Part shown: piece by piece, positions 1 to 18,451 of the stretch
Position numbering within the stretch: position 1 is the first letter of the stretch
Layout of the letters: each line of letters begins with the position of its first letter
Source of the DNA: Tethya wilhelma
Lineage: Eukaryota; Porifera; Demospongiae; Tethyida; Tethyidae
Direction of reading: 5' to 3'
Assembly (NCBI GenBank): GCA_964030475.1
Contig: CAXIPT010000002.1
Coordinates: 16,738,749-16,802,748 of the forward strand
DNA length: 64,000 nt
Notes under the pieces: generated by a model
Databases searched by the model: none
What the model was told of the DNA's origin: nothing
Seen by the model: the letters and a program-made list of their open reading frames with translations, nothing else
Position numbers and translations under genes: made by a program

Positions 1-298
1 GTATACAACAACAACTTTTCACATCATGTGTAAACTGATTCCAGTACAAATACACATACTTATATAATATATATATATATATATCCTGTGTAAAGTAGGA
101 AACTGTAGATTATCATAATAAGGCCCTCACATATACACACCATAGTCTATCAAGCTAGACCCCTTAGGATCAATAATCATGAAGTACAAAAATTTTGTGT
201 AAAGTAGGGAATTGTGTAAATTGAACAGAATTAGGTCCTCACACAATCATACACTGCAAGTATCAGCAATCATAAACTACATTAATTTTATGTTTTAG

Positions 299-2047
299 GA
301 GATTCTTGGAATGACTTGAGAAAAGCTTTAGAAGGTGTGTTCAGTCATAAGTCAGTGGCTACATCTGCTCAACAGACAAAAGAGTGAGTTTTTAGAATAA
401 TGACATTGATTGCAACAAACACCCCAGTGTCACCATTGATTTCCTTATTCTTGTAGTATCATCAGTGAATACATGAGTCAAATTGAAACTGAGTAAGTAT
501 ACAATACCAGCACTAGTGTTGCTTCACTGAATGAAACACAAAATCAAAGTTCCTTGGTTGTATCTCCCTAGTAACTCTGTGGTACTCTACGAGACTCTAA
601 AAGAACTTGCCACACGTCTCTCGATAGCTCTGTTCCTTAGCACAGACATTGGTGGGGAAGATGCCCGCGAGATCTCTCATCTAATGACCACTCACTGGAG
701 AGGAATCATATCAGTACCACTGCCGATACGAATCCCATGGTCCACATGGAGGTCAGGGTTCAGTAAAGCATTGACTGCAAAAGATAAATTATTGGAACTG
801 ATCGTGGAGAAGCTAAAGAGCAATCCATCCAAGTGAGAGATGTTTGATTGCTAATATACAAGCCACACTCACGTACACTTGCACTGTGACACACAACAGC
901 ATTGCTGCAGGTGTAGGTGAAACATGCAATGAGAGAGATGCTGTAGCCAGACACCTGTTGCTGTTTGTCTCAGCACTCATTCCCAAAGCAATGGCATCTC
1001 TGCTAACATCAACAGTGATAGAGCTCTGTAAACCACAAAATGTATGTGGGATTTTATATATTGGATTATATAATTATTGATATTATAATTTTTTCTCAAT
1101 TCCATTGTAATTATGATAATGGTGCAGTTAATGTGGCAGGACTTGATCAGTGATGATAGCAAACTGGAAGACATCATTTTAGAGATTCAAAGACTGTGGC
1201 CTCCTTTCTTTGGAGGGAGAAGAATATGCACAGAGGTATGTTTGTCTAGTTCTTGTTACTGAATATATATTGTGATTTTTTTGTTTGTTTATTTGCTTGT
1301 TTTTGTTTTTGTTTATTTTTCCACAGGAGTGTGAGATAGCTGGCTATCGTATCCCTGAGGGATTCTCTGTAGCATATGTCTCCTACTTTGCCAACAGAGA
1401 CAGCAAAGTATTTCCACAACCAAACACTTTCAGACCGGAACGATGGACACTCGAGTGAGTACGATACGATATAGTATGATAGTGGCACAACAAGAGGCAC
1501 AATGGTCTTCATAAGGTCTTGTGTTTACAGGAATGCCAGTGACAAGGATAGAGTGTGGACATTTGGTAGTGGCCCCAGACAATGCATAGGGAAGGTCCTC
1601 TCCACTACGTTGCTCAAAGTGAGTTGACAGCTATTTAGTCGGCACTAGCCTTGTAAACCATGGAGGCCTTCTCCACTTTGCTACAATACATAGCACGCAG
1701 GGTCTGGTTACGAGGCTAAATCAACACCAGACCTTCCAAACCTTGCTACATAAGATTATGTAATTTGAGGTTTCTATTACATGTTATATACACCAAGGTA
1801 CATCATGCAATGTTTGTTAAAATTTGCATAATATTCACAGCAGTGTACATTCATGATTATAATTAATTTTATTTTATCTGTCAACACTCCACAGCAATGT
1901 ATTCATCAGCTACACACCCACTTTCTGTGGGAGTTGGTTCCTGACCAAGACCTCTCCTACAAGATGCTTCCAGTGTCACGACCAAAGGAGGACATCAAAG
2001 TAGTGCTCAGAACTAGACACCCAACTCGGTCACAAACCACAATATGA
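299..2047 (+). CDS. Cytochrome P450 (3' part; 5' exons lie before the window)
   Basis: Haem-thiolate monooxygenase or isomerase family; substrate unknown. Eight exons: 299-383, 457-492, 572-832, 900-1041, 1128-1235, 1327-1454, 1531-1618, 1895-2047, all in compatible phase, ending at TGA 2045-2047. The K-helix ExxR reads EIQRLWPP (exon 5), the PERF-like segment reads FRPERW (exon 6), and the haem loop FGSGPRQCIG (exon 7) fits FxxGxxxCxG, with the axial Cys. The I-helix region (exon 4, LLLFVSALIPKAMASLL) lacks the usual AGx(D/E)T, so the oxygen-activating Thr is not visible; this occurs in non-classical P450s (CYP74-like isomerases), but I cannot assign a subfamily. The first exon seen starts in phase 1, so at least one upstream exon is missing. 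The last intron holds the start of a tandem duplication. The gene converges on mitoferrin. Confidence 0.9.
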
Positions 2048-2905
2048 CATAATAGTCAAAATCAGTCTCATTTCAGGTTCCTTAATTATTGATTTTTTTT
2101 AAATTCTGAATTTTTTTATGACATTGTAAATTTCATGTACACACACAATTCACAGGAACAGTCAAAATCACAATAATATTTACTTTTGTATGAGTACAAT
2201 TATAAAGAGAGGATCAATGTTGAGGAGTGTGCATAAATAATTACACAAAGCATTGTAACTGAATGTGCACTAACAAATAAAGATATAAAGCAGGGAAGTA
2301 TATGATTGGATTGAAAAGTGCAACCAGAAATTATAGCTCCAACATTACTCCTACAAACCTAACTGGGTTTTTGATTGACGCTATTATTAGAGAGTTCATC
2401 TGACTCCTTCAATCCAAAATAATGCTTGAAAAACTCGTAGACTGACCAGCAAATGGCCGTCGACGGAATTTGATAGATGACTCTAGCTGTGACACCTTTA
2501 AAGTAACCTCTCACACCACTCGTCTGGTAAATTTTTACCATTGCATTAACCATACCACGCACTCTATTCTCTCCACTCGTGCCCTTCTTTTGTTCGTAGG
2601 TGTTCAAGAAAGTCTTTGCTACGTCCAGGGGGTTTGTGACGACAGCCGCTATGGCTCCAGCACCTGCTCCAGAGAGCATGTGAGAGAGAGGATTGTACTT
2701 TCTAGAGTAGTTGAAAATGTCCTGTTGGAATTCGTACGCAGTGAAATGGACGACTTGAAAGGGAATGTTCATGCTTAGTTGAGTAGTGTAGCTACGATAG
2801 AATGCCTTTATGCCTTCAGTACGATAGACCACTCTAGCACAGTGGAATACCCCTCTATAGGGAGTGTTGAACATCTGGAGACGCTGTTTGATAACTGTGT
2901 GAGTA
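1594..2905. repeat. Tandem duplication, copy A (P450 and mitoferrin 3' ends)
   Basis: A ~1.3 kb unit starting inside P450 exon 7 (GGTCCTCTCCACTACG) and ending at the 5' edge of the last mitoferrin exon. It recurs almost base for base at 2906-4231. Differences are scattered single bases and small indels, such as an inserted TTGCTTGTTGCTTAG-like run near 2990 and an extra AT-rich stretch near 3525. Copy A carries the P450 terminal exon that is joined to the gene, and an orphan mitoferrin terminal exon. Confidence 0.9.
2359..2895 (-). pseudogene. Orphan duplicate of mitoferrin last exon
   Basis: This open exon encodes the same residues as the functional last exon at 3693-4228, from the VIKQRLQM segment to the C-terminal NQKPS and stop. 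It is separated from the upstream mitoferrin exons by duplicated DNA that itself carries a complete last exon. The base pair before it still reads as an acceptor AG, but the polypyrimidine (CT)n tract present before the other copy is absent. Either copy could be the spliced one in principle; the nearer copy with the better acceptor (3693-4228) is preferred. It may be a second allele assembled in tandem. Confidence 0.75.
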
Positions 2906-4231
2906 GTCCTCTCCACTACGTTGCTCAAAGTGAGTTGACAGCTATTTGGTCGGCACTAGCCTCATAAACCATGGAGGCCTTCTCCACTTTGCTTGTTGCT
3001 TAGCAATACATAGCACGCAGGGTCTGGTTACGAGGCTAAATCAACACCAGACCTTCCAAACCTTGCTACATAAGATTATGTAATTTGGGTTTTCTATTAC
3101 ATGTTATATACACCAAGGTACATCATGCAATGTTTGTTAAAATTTGCATAATATTCACAGCAGTGTACATTCATGACTGTAATTAATTTAATTTTATCTG
3201 TCAACACTCCACAGCAATGTATTCATCAGCTACACACCCACTTTCTGTGGGAGTTGGTTCCTGACCAAGACCTCTCCTACAAGATGCTTCCAGTGTCACG
3301 ACCAAAGGAGGACATCAAAGTAGTGTTCAGAACTAGACACCCATCTCGGTCACAAACCACAATATGACATAATAATAGTCAAAATCAGTCTCATTTCAGG
3401 TTCCTTAATTATTGATTTTTAAATTCTGAATTTTTTTATGACATTGTAAATTTCATGTACACACACAATTCACAGGAACAGTCAAAATCACAATAATATT
3501 TACTTTTGTATGAGTATAATTATAATTATTATAATTATAACAAAGAGAGGGATGTTGAGAAGTGTGCATAAATAATTACACAAAGCGTTGTAACTGAATG
3601 TGCACTAACAATAAAGATATAAAGCAGGGAAGTATATGATTGGATTGAAAAGTGCAACCAGAAATTATAGCTCCAACATTACTCCTACAAACCTAACTGG
3701 GTTTTTGATTGACGCTATTATTAGAGAGTTCATCTGACTCCTTCAATCCAAAATAATGCTTGAAAAATTCGTAGACTGACCAGCAAATGGCCGTCGACGG
3801 AATTTGATAGATGACTCTAGCTGTGACACCTTTAAAGTAACCTCTCACACCACTCGTCTGGTAAATCTTTACCATTGCATTAACCATACCACGCACTCTA
3901 TTCTCTCCACTCGTGCCCTTCTTTTGTTCGTAGGTATTCAAGAAAGTCTTTGCTACGTCCAGGGGGTTTGTGACGACAGCCGCTATGGCCCCAGCACCTG
4001 CTCCAGAGAGCATGTGTGAGAGAGGATTGTACTTTCTAGAGTAGTTGAAAATGTCCTGTTGGAATTCGTACGCAGTGAAATGGACGACTTGAAAGGGAAT
4101 GTTCATGCTTAGTTGAGTAGTGTAGCTACGATAGAATGCCTTTATGCCTTCAGTACGATAGACCACTCTAGCACAGTGGAATACCCCTCTGTAGGGAGTG
4201 TTGAACATCTGGAGACGCTGTTTGATAACTG
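2906..4231. repeat. Tandem duplication, copy B
   Basis: Second copy of the 1594-2905 unit, in the same orientation. Its first ~24 bases repeat the end of P450 exon 7, followed by the P450 last intron, last exon, intergenic spacer and mitoferrin last exon. Both coding parts stay open, so the copy is recent or allelic. The junction has a short filler (TGTGAGTA) and no N. Confidence 0.85.
3215..3367 (+). pseudogene. Orphan duplicate of P450 terminal exon
   Basis: Same 51-codon exon as 1895-2047, with an identical acceptor (CACTCCACAG) and TGA stop and a few substitutions (a Leu to Phe and a Thr to Ser change near the end). It has no upstream P450 exons of its own apart from the ~24-base tail of exon 7 at the duplication junction, so it cannot make a P450 alone. 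It could serve as an alternative last exon of the upstream gene. Confidence 0.75.
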
Positions 4232-4289
<58 letters not shown>

Positions 4290-5743
4290 ATATTTCTAAC
4301 ATTCAACATGCTAATTTGCGAAACCATTTTCACCTAAAATAGTAAAATCAAACAAACATCACCACTCACCATCTATTGGGTTCATAAAACCATCATGCAC
4401 CAAGCTAGATATTGCACCAGCACCACCTGAAACAATAATAGACAATACCATAAAAATAAACCACTGCTGAAGGAAGAGAAAAATTCCCTACTCTACCTTG
4501 TGCAAGCACTGTACTCCTACTTCCCTGACTAAGTAGATTCTTGGCGTACTCATAGCAGGCGAAGTAGAGTGCGTGTGCCGGTCCTGCTCCACTCATTACC
4601 ACAGTCATTCCCCTGAAGAGAGCTCGAGGATTCTCTTGGGTGACTATTTTGTAAAAGGCTTCAATTAGATTACTGTATTTCGCTTTGGGATCAGGTACAA
4701 GTGTCATCATTCGTGTCTGTATGAGTGTGTGTACAAGAGGAAATAACGACACAGCATGTAAACATACATGGCAGTCAACATTCTTTACAAGTGCACTATA
4801 TGATGCAATTTCCTGTATTCACCAGCCACAAGTGCACACTAAACTAAGAGGGCCCTTATGCTTCCTTATACAATATATATATATATACTGTAGAGCCAAG
4901 ATTATTTATGTAAACAAACTCAAAACCTCAAGTGGTGGTGGAGTGATTGAGGATGATACACAACCAACCCACACAGACACACACACAAGCGAACTCCACA
5001 AAGTGCAGATGTATCGGATCAATCGCTTGCTAGTAGTTATCTCTTAAAATACTAGGTGCAAATTCTGACAACATTGTGCCAGTGTTTGGCCCCGTTTGAA
5101 ATAGGATTAGACCCAGTTTGTACCTGATCTAGACCACATACCACAGGAAATACGATCACTGCAGGTTGGTGAACAAAAAACCACACACATCCCTTCATTT
5201 TGAACTCTATGAACCCTAGTTTGACCTGTCAATGTAGCTTTCTAAGATTCCCCAAAAGCAACTAAATGAAGTAACTTGCATGATGCATGCAACCAAGTCC
5301 ATTGATTTCCATCCTTCAACAAACAATGAACAGTTACTATGCCCCTTAGCAAGTATGGTCAAATACCCACCAGCAATAAATTAGTAATCCTGCTACTATT
5401 ATTAAATTATTTTTCAACACTGGAGAGCAAACTTATGAAAGTTCTTTCACAAAGCAAACAGATTTACTCATTACTGTACACTCACCTTGACACAGTCCAC
5501 AGGGTACATGGTGCAATGTTCCATGACTCCGGCTGCACCTCCTGCTATTAGATGAGGTAGTAATTTATCTGTTGGTAAACTTTCATAGTCTATCTCTTCC
5601 ATGTCTACTGCTGAGGTTTCAGCAGACACCTCGTGTGATGATTTCAACAATAAAGCTGTCTCTGATTCGTTTTGACCCTTCTTATGCAACTGTGCTGACT
5701 CCAATACGCCACTGTTATCCAGCTCTTGGTGGGCCACTGCCAT
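3693..5743 (-). CDS. SLC25A28/37-like: Mitoferrin, mitochondrial iron carrier (SLC25A37/28 type)
   Basis: Inner-membrane carrier that imports iron for haem and Fe-S synthesis. Four exons on the minus strand: 5743-5486, 4716-4497, 4426-4370, 4228-3693; 356 residues. It has three SLC25 repeats, each with the Px(D/E)xx(K/R) signature: PVDCVK, PIDVIK and PLDVAK. Mitoferrin-type sequence includes DYESLP before helix 1, MEHCTMYPVDCVKTRM and HDGFMNPIDV. The first in-frame ATG is at 5743. Codons 5' of it (to 5857) are open but contain no ATG and end at an upstream stop, so 5743 is preferred unless a 5' exon exists. The last exon's acceptor uses a long (CT)n tract. It is divergent from RPB2. Confidence 0.92.
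4232..4284. repeat. (GA)n/(CT)n microsatellite used as polypyrimidine tract
   Basis: About 50 bp of GA on the plus strand. On the minus strand it reads (CT)n followed at once by TTGCAG, the acceptor of the last mitoferrin exon. Dinucleotide length should therefore alter the pyrimidine tract of this splice site directly. Confidence 0.9.
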
Positions 5744-6246
5744 GCTAAGCTCATCCAATGGATACCACACTGTACGGTGTTCAGCAGAGACCAATGTGTC
5801 TAGTTTTATGGAGCCTCTAGACTGTGTTGCACTTATGTAAGGGTCAGTCACGAGCACGCACGCATCTACGGTGAGCTTTATTTAGAATAAACAGGGGTCC
5901 TTGCTTCAAATGCTTCAAAGATGGTGATAACGTCTCGGTAGTCCTTTCAACTTGATTTGCAACTTCTCTCTCAGTGCACAAATTTGCTTTCTGAGTTGAT
6001 AAAGATATTATACAGGCAGCGGCTAGGTGGTGAAACTGGCTCCACTCAGGCCAGGAAGTACCGACTGCACGCACTTCCTGTTCAGTATACTTAGCCTGTA
6101 CGGTCCGTTCTTCATCTCCGTATAATAAGACCGAGATAGTGCTGAGCTTTCAAAACATGTGACTGAAGGTTTGTGGAAGAACAAGAGAGTCTAGCTTCAT
6201 TTCTGTTCTTTGTTTAGAGAAAACCGCTCTTACTAGATAAGGAAGC
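5744..6246. promoter_or_regulatory. Divergent promoter region, mitoferrin (-) / RPB2 (+)
   Basis: 503 bp between the two start codons, transcribed outward in both directions. An ETS-type CACTTCCTG lies near 6071-6079 and an ACATGTGAC E-box-like element near 6155. No TATA box is evident at a useful distance from the RPB2 start. Transcription start sites cannot be placed from sequence alone. Confidence 0.5.
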
Positions 6247-13479
<7,233 letters not shown>

Positions 13480-15229
13480 CAACAGCTCAACTGTTATACC
13501 TGATAACCAATGGGAGTCAATTTGTATGGACACAAGATGATAGTCCATGAACATTCAGTTTATACATGACATTGTGCACTGCATCTCTAACTGGACCACA
13601 CATTTTTTTTCTTCTTGTGTAAATAGACCAATATCAACTTCTGTATGACTGCACAATCATCGTGGGCTCAATATCCTAATGACACCATACAAAGCTGTTT
13701 ATGAATTAATATCAAAGTCAAACCTTTAAATTTTGGCTTGGGGTTCTTTTATGCAAGGCCACTCTTGACTTTGAGCACAACCATGTTATTAAGTCAGCGT
13801 AAAAATTAATTCACAAGATTATGAACTGTGAAGTTTTTAGCCACTTGTCTATGTCATAACTCAACGTTAATTGCCGATTTTATCAAGCAAAGAGTTAAAC
13901 TTGGAATAGAGGTTTATCATTTTCAATGGATTATGTGATTTAAGATGGGTGGGGCTAGTTAGGCTCTAAATTCAGTTGGATGGAATTTTTTTGCCAAACA
14001 GCATGATTTAAAATCAAATTTTTACTTCCCTGAAACTTTCCGGCTCTAATTTAAATTTATTTCAAGGGATATTCACAATTTTTTTTTTTTTGTTTTTCTA
14101 GTAAAACCACACCTACAACTACACTGTACTGCATAACATTTCTGTTAGTAAATGTTAGCTACTATTACTTAATCTTATAACTTTATGCTTATTATATGTA
14201 CCCTGTTTGTTCCTATTGCTCCTGTTTTGGAGTGCTATTATTACAATTACAATACAATTACAATTACTATAAGTCTTTAAAATCATGACAACAAATTTAT
14301 AGGCAACTCCAATTGAAAATTTAGTACATGTTCAAACTTAACCAAAGAAATGTCAAATTTGGTAACAAATTTCAATTAAGCTCAGTCTGTGGTTAATTAG
14401 CTAAGCTGGAACAAATTAAAACTTTCTCCAGAGTCACGGTCATACTATGATGAACATTATTGTGTCCATCAGCACACAAACACACACACATTAATTGACA
14501 GTATACATAATTATTATAGCAATAAATAGGTTGATGGTACAACACATAATTTCATTACCAATGCTAATGAAAATACAATTTTACACAAAAACACAACCAG
14601 TTTATTTAGTTATTTAATCACTCCTGAGTCAACAATTAAGTGTTTTGTACATCTTTAGCATCTCTAGACAAGAAGCTTTGGCATCTTTAACTTTTTTGAT
14701 AGTGGCTGCATTTATTATTTTTTTCAGCTGCTTCTATAAGTTGAACTTGGGATGTGCAACTCCTTTACGAAGTAATTTCAGACTTTTGATGTAGCGCTCC
14801 ATTTAAGGGTGAGCTTTAGGTCCCTCCATCTTTAGTTTGCCTCTTTGCTGTCAAATATATTATTATCATCTCTTTGCAGAGCATATTCTCCATCTCATAT
14901 AGATTGAATATGCGGTGATTCTCTATTGCGGACTCCGATAACATTCTGCGGTTTATTGCATACTTCCAACATTGTCCAAGGACGTACTTCATCAGTCTGT
15001 AGAAAGTAGCTCTCAAAGCTGTCATCAGTATTCGAGACTGAAGAAGTGACGGTCTCAACAAGAGATTAGGCTCTGCTTGAGGCAGCTTCTCAGGCTAGGC
15101 AGTGGCAAGAATCATGATCAAATCTAGCCTGTGGGAAGGATCGCAGGCTAGATCAAGCCGATCAACACCTCAAGTGTGAACGTATTGCAAGCACATCGTA
15201 TTCATAATTTGAGCGATTTTGACAATCAC
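13480..15229. other. Intergenic, no gene seen
   Basis: AT-rich spacer after the RPB2 stop. It has T-rich runs near 14079-14096 and short CA repeats near 14470. No convincing ORF, splice-compatible exon, RNA gene or repeat family was recognised. Confidence 0.5.
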
Positions 15230-15889
15230 ATGGCTACTAGTATGAAGCAAGAAGACAACCAGATTGACGAAACATTTTCCAACGTTGACACATCTGCAAA
15301 TGAACCTAAATCCGAAGACGCTAACCAAACGAAAGATCTTCAGTCAGCGAGGGAAGAGCACAAAGTGACTCGTACTGGGCGTCAGGTGCACGAACAGCTA
15401 CGTGAGCTACTGACTGGATTTCAACGTATCAACGACATACTTACTCAACACAACCAAGAACGGCTCTGTGTTTCCATGATAGGGCAACTACCGTATGAAA
15501 TTGAGAAGAAAATCGTACAAAAAGTCTTGCGGTCACCCGAATACGCCATACCACAAGAAAAACACTGCATACTCTACATAGAATTAATGGAGGAGGTGCT
15601 ACAAGAAGGTCAAGGTGATGATGTATTCGACACCCACAATGGAGATAGATCACGTATTGAAAAGAACCGTCAAGCCGCCCAGGAAGCATGGAGTGCTCTG
15701 AAAAAGCAGCTTAACTGGGGTGATCATCACTTTCAGTACATGAGAGAAGTTGAACAACTTGAAACAATATCTACAGAGTTTAATTTGGAAGACATTGAAA
15801 GAACAATAAATGAAGGGAGTATTAAAGATGTTCAGAGGCTCAATGGTGCCTGTAAGGAATTGCTGGAGGTATATAAGAAACTCTTATAA
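15230..15889 (+). CDS. Unrecognised intronless ORF, 219 residues
   Basis: Open reading frame from ATG 15230 to TAA 15887-15889; the frame is open further 5' but without an ATG. I do not recognise the product. It is hydrophilic, Gln/Glu/Lys-rich and predicted helical, with no signal peptide or membrane segment. The N-terminal ~55 residues are acidic and low-complexity; the rest (RTGRQVHEQL, VRSPEY-like and KKQLNWGDHHFQYMREVEQL segments) looks like a helical bundle. Absence of introns in an intron-rich genome suggests a retroposed or mobile-element-derived gene. Its 3' 240 bp, with the stop, is repeated after a gap at 16393-16632. Confidence 0.5.
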   Translation: MATSMKQEDNQIDETFSNVDTSANEPKSEDANQTKDLQSAREEHKVTRTGRQVHEQLRELLTGFQRINDILTQHNQERLCVSMIGQLPYEIEKKIVQKVLRSPEYAIPQEKHCILYIELMEEVLQEGQGDDVFDTHNGDRSRIEKNRQAAQEAWSALKKQLNWGDHHFQYMREVEQLETISTEFNLEDIERTINEGSIKDVQRLNGACKELLEVYKKLL

Positions 15890-16055
15890 TATAGGTTTCT
15901 GCTCAGCTTGTTAGCTGATCAATTATTATGGTGTTCAATACTGTAACATATATAGCTTCAAAAAACTCTTTCCGAACTTGAAAGCAGCTAATCAATAATT
16001 GTATTATTCATACTTTGTTCTGTCGGTTATAATACTTTCTTTCAATTATTGATAA

Positions 16056-16148
16056 GTATTCTATGTGTTGCTGTCTTGTTTCAGTTGGTAGGATCTTGTA
16101 GACCCTAGCATGATCATTTTAGATGAGGAGATCTTTAGGGGCTGCTGA

Positions 16149-16160
<12 letters not shown>
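16056..16160 (+). pseudogene. RPB2 exon 12 fragment with internal deletion, copy 1
   Basis: GTATTCTATGTGTTGCTGTC, the acceptor TTTCAG and TTGGTAGGATCTTGTAG match the intron 11 end and exon 12 start of RPB2 (10671-10715). The next bases (CCCTAGCATGATCATTTTAG, ATGAGGAGATCTTTA) match the exon 12 end and following intron (from ~10840). About 120 bp of exon 12 is missing between the two blocks. The fragment is a relic of genomic DNA, because intron sequence is retained. Confidence 0.65.
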
Positions 16161-16222
<62 letters not shown>

Positions 16223-16255
16223 NNNNNNNNNNNNNNNNNNNNNNNNNNNNNNNNN
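16149..16255. repeat. (GA)n microsatellite and 33-base N gap
   Basis: A long GA run ends in Ns at 16223-16255. After it, ~135 bp of unrelated sequence and another N (16392) precede a repeat of the upstream sequence. Confidence 0.95.
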
Positions 16256-16392
16256 GAAATCTTTAAGTTTACTCCATATGAGAATGACTGATCAATGCAG
16301 GAGGTTTACTATAAAATTAGTAACGTGAGAGGACATGATATATATTTCAGAGAGATGTGATGATGGTTGACAATTAAAGATGTGATGATGGN

Positions 16393-16632
16393 TCACGTAT
16401 TGAAAAGAACCGTCAAGCCGCCCAGGAAGCATGGAGTGCTCTGAAAAAGCAGCTTAACTGGGGTGATCATCACTTTCAGTACATGAGAGAAGTTGAACAA
16501 CTTGAAACAATATCTACAGAGTTTAATTTGGAAGACATTGAAAGAACAATAAATGAAGGGAGTATTAAAGATGTTCAGAGGCTCAATGGTGCCTGTAAGG
16601 AATTGCTGGAGGTATATAAGAAACTCTTATAG
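16393..16632 (+). pseudogene. Partial duplicate of the 15230-15889 ORF
   Basis: Near-identical to 15650-15889, reading in the same frame to the stop (TAG here instead of TAA). It starts immediately after the single N at 16392, with no start codon. The similarity continues through the 3' flank and the RPB2 fragment into a second GA run (to ~16895), so the duplicated unit is about 500 bp. Most likely a second allele or contig overlap. Confidence 0.8.
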
Positions 16633-16800
16633 GTTTCTGCTCAGCTTGTTAGCTGATCAATTATCATGGTGTTCAATACTGTAACATATATAGCTACAAG
16701 AAACTCTTTCCGAACTTGAAAGCTGTTAATTAGCTAATCAATAATTGTATTATTCATACTTTGTTCTGTCGGTTATAATACTTTCTTTCAATTATTGATA

Positions 16801-16891
16801 AGTATTCTATGTTTGCTGTCTTGTTCCAGTTGCCGTAGGATCTTGTAGACCCTAGCATGATCATTTTAGATGAGGAGATCTTTATAGGGGC

Positions 16892-16895
<4 letters not shown>
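16801..16895 (+). pseudogene. RPB2 exon 12 fragment, copy 2
   Basis: Second copy of the deleted RPB2 exon 12 fragment (GCTGTCTTGTTCCAGTTG, AGGATCTTGTAGACCC), with a 4-base insertion after the acceptor and ending in a GA run. It is part of the duplicated ~500 bp unit. Confidence 0.6.
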
Positions 16896-16935
<40 letters not shown>

Positions 16936-16939
<4 letters not shown>

Positions 16940-18451
16940 GTGATGCCTAAGTTGTGCATTTGCACAAAGTCTTGGTAAATTTATCAGCCTATCAAAGGGA
17001 AAGAATAGTATAATTAGCAGCTGATAGTAACTGTTACAGCTATTCTTCCATGGCAGAAACACCCAATAGAAGGAGCTCTTTTTTGGGCCTTTTGGTCTCA
17101 AGGATGAAATCCCTGAGATTCACAATGCAATGATGTATGATTGTTCTAGTCTTGCAAATTAGTAATAGTTGTGACGATAGCAGCTCATGGTCCAGTACCA
17201 TTGCACAACTTCAAAAGTCTGCGGTGATGTTGAAAAATCAGTTTATACTTATCGAGAAGGTCAACCAGCATTCAGAACTCTAGAATTTATTTCACAATTA
17301 TGTACTGTATGCAGCATCTATTAATTTTCTGAAATTGTCCAAGCATCTGATCTGATGTGCCATATAATGATAAGCAATGGATACAGAGCTTGGTTGCAAA
17401 AGAAAAACATCCTGGCCTGGGCCATGAAAGTTATAGCCAATTCAATTCATGCAGCCATCTTCAGAGTCAGCCATTCAATCAGGCATGCACTTTTGCAGTA
17501 ATACCAATGATTAGGACCAATTTTGGCTGGTACAGTAACAGTTACTGTATTCCTGTATGGCCAATGTACAAGACTGACATAATTTTATTATGATCTCAAT
17601 TGGTGGATCAAAAAGACTTAGCCAATGTAGTCTGATCTCTTCAATATTATCAGAACCATCAGTGAAAATGCCTTGCCATCCCTATCCTTGTAAAATACTC
17701 CAGCATAGTCAAACAGACTGTCTGAGTGTCATCATCAAAGCCATGAGGGCTCAAGGTGTACTGTATCAGGCCATGTGGGCTGACCATAGTCAGCAACCAC
17801 GGGTGTGCCTAAAAGTCTAACGTGAAAAGTCACTACCCAATCTTGAAATCTTAGTTCCTGACATCGAAGTCCCTGAGCCCTCATTTAGATGGACAATGGT
17901 ATAATAATGTTTGTCAGTCAAACATGCAGTAGATCGCTGCCATTTTACCTAGACGGAGAGTTTGTTCTATGACCAATCCCTCCGATCCTTAGTAGCATGT
18001 TAATTGAAATCTCCCAGCAGTAGTTATCCCACATATTTGTAGTTCACATATCCAATCGCATAATTATTGCCTCTCCTCAACAAATTAAGTGAACCCCTCA
18101 TTAATTTAAGAGTATTAAGACGGAATTTGAAATACATTATTATTCAATTTTCCTTCACATTCAATAACAACATAGATAATAATAGACTGGCATTTACAGT
18201 CATCATTATCTATGATAACAATGATAGATGTACGAGACTACAAATCAAGACATAATATAAGTTGTGACAAAAACAGGGCAAGACCTGAGCTGAAACAAAG
18301 AAGCATTGATCCTGCTACCTTGAACAATGAATGATGCAGTCAATAAATAATACTACTCTATAAACACCTTATTTAACTCAAGAACAGATGCAAACATGCT
18401 TAAAATAATAATTTACTTTATACAATAAAATAAGTGTTCTGGTGGTGGTTG
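16936..18451. other. Intergenic, no gene seen
   Basis: AT-rich sequence downstream of both neighbours. Several short ORFs occur, but none shows a recognisable domain or splice context. The 3' UTR of BCKDHB presumably occupies the right edge. Confidence 0.45.

Noticed and set aside
2470..2967. Plus-strand ORFs opposite the mitoferrin last exon, and their copy at 3804-4337
   Set aside because: Antisense shadows of conserved carrier codons; the same frames recur only because of the duplication.
17357..18255. Three short plus-strand ORFs
   Set aside because: No domain, no splice-consistent neighbours and AT-rich composition like the spacer; not supportable as genes.
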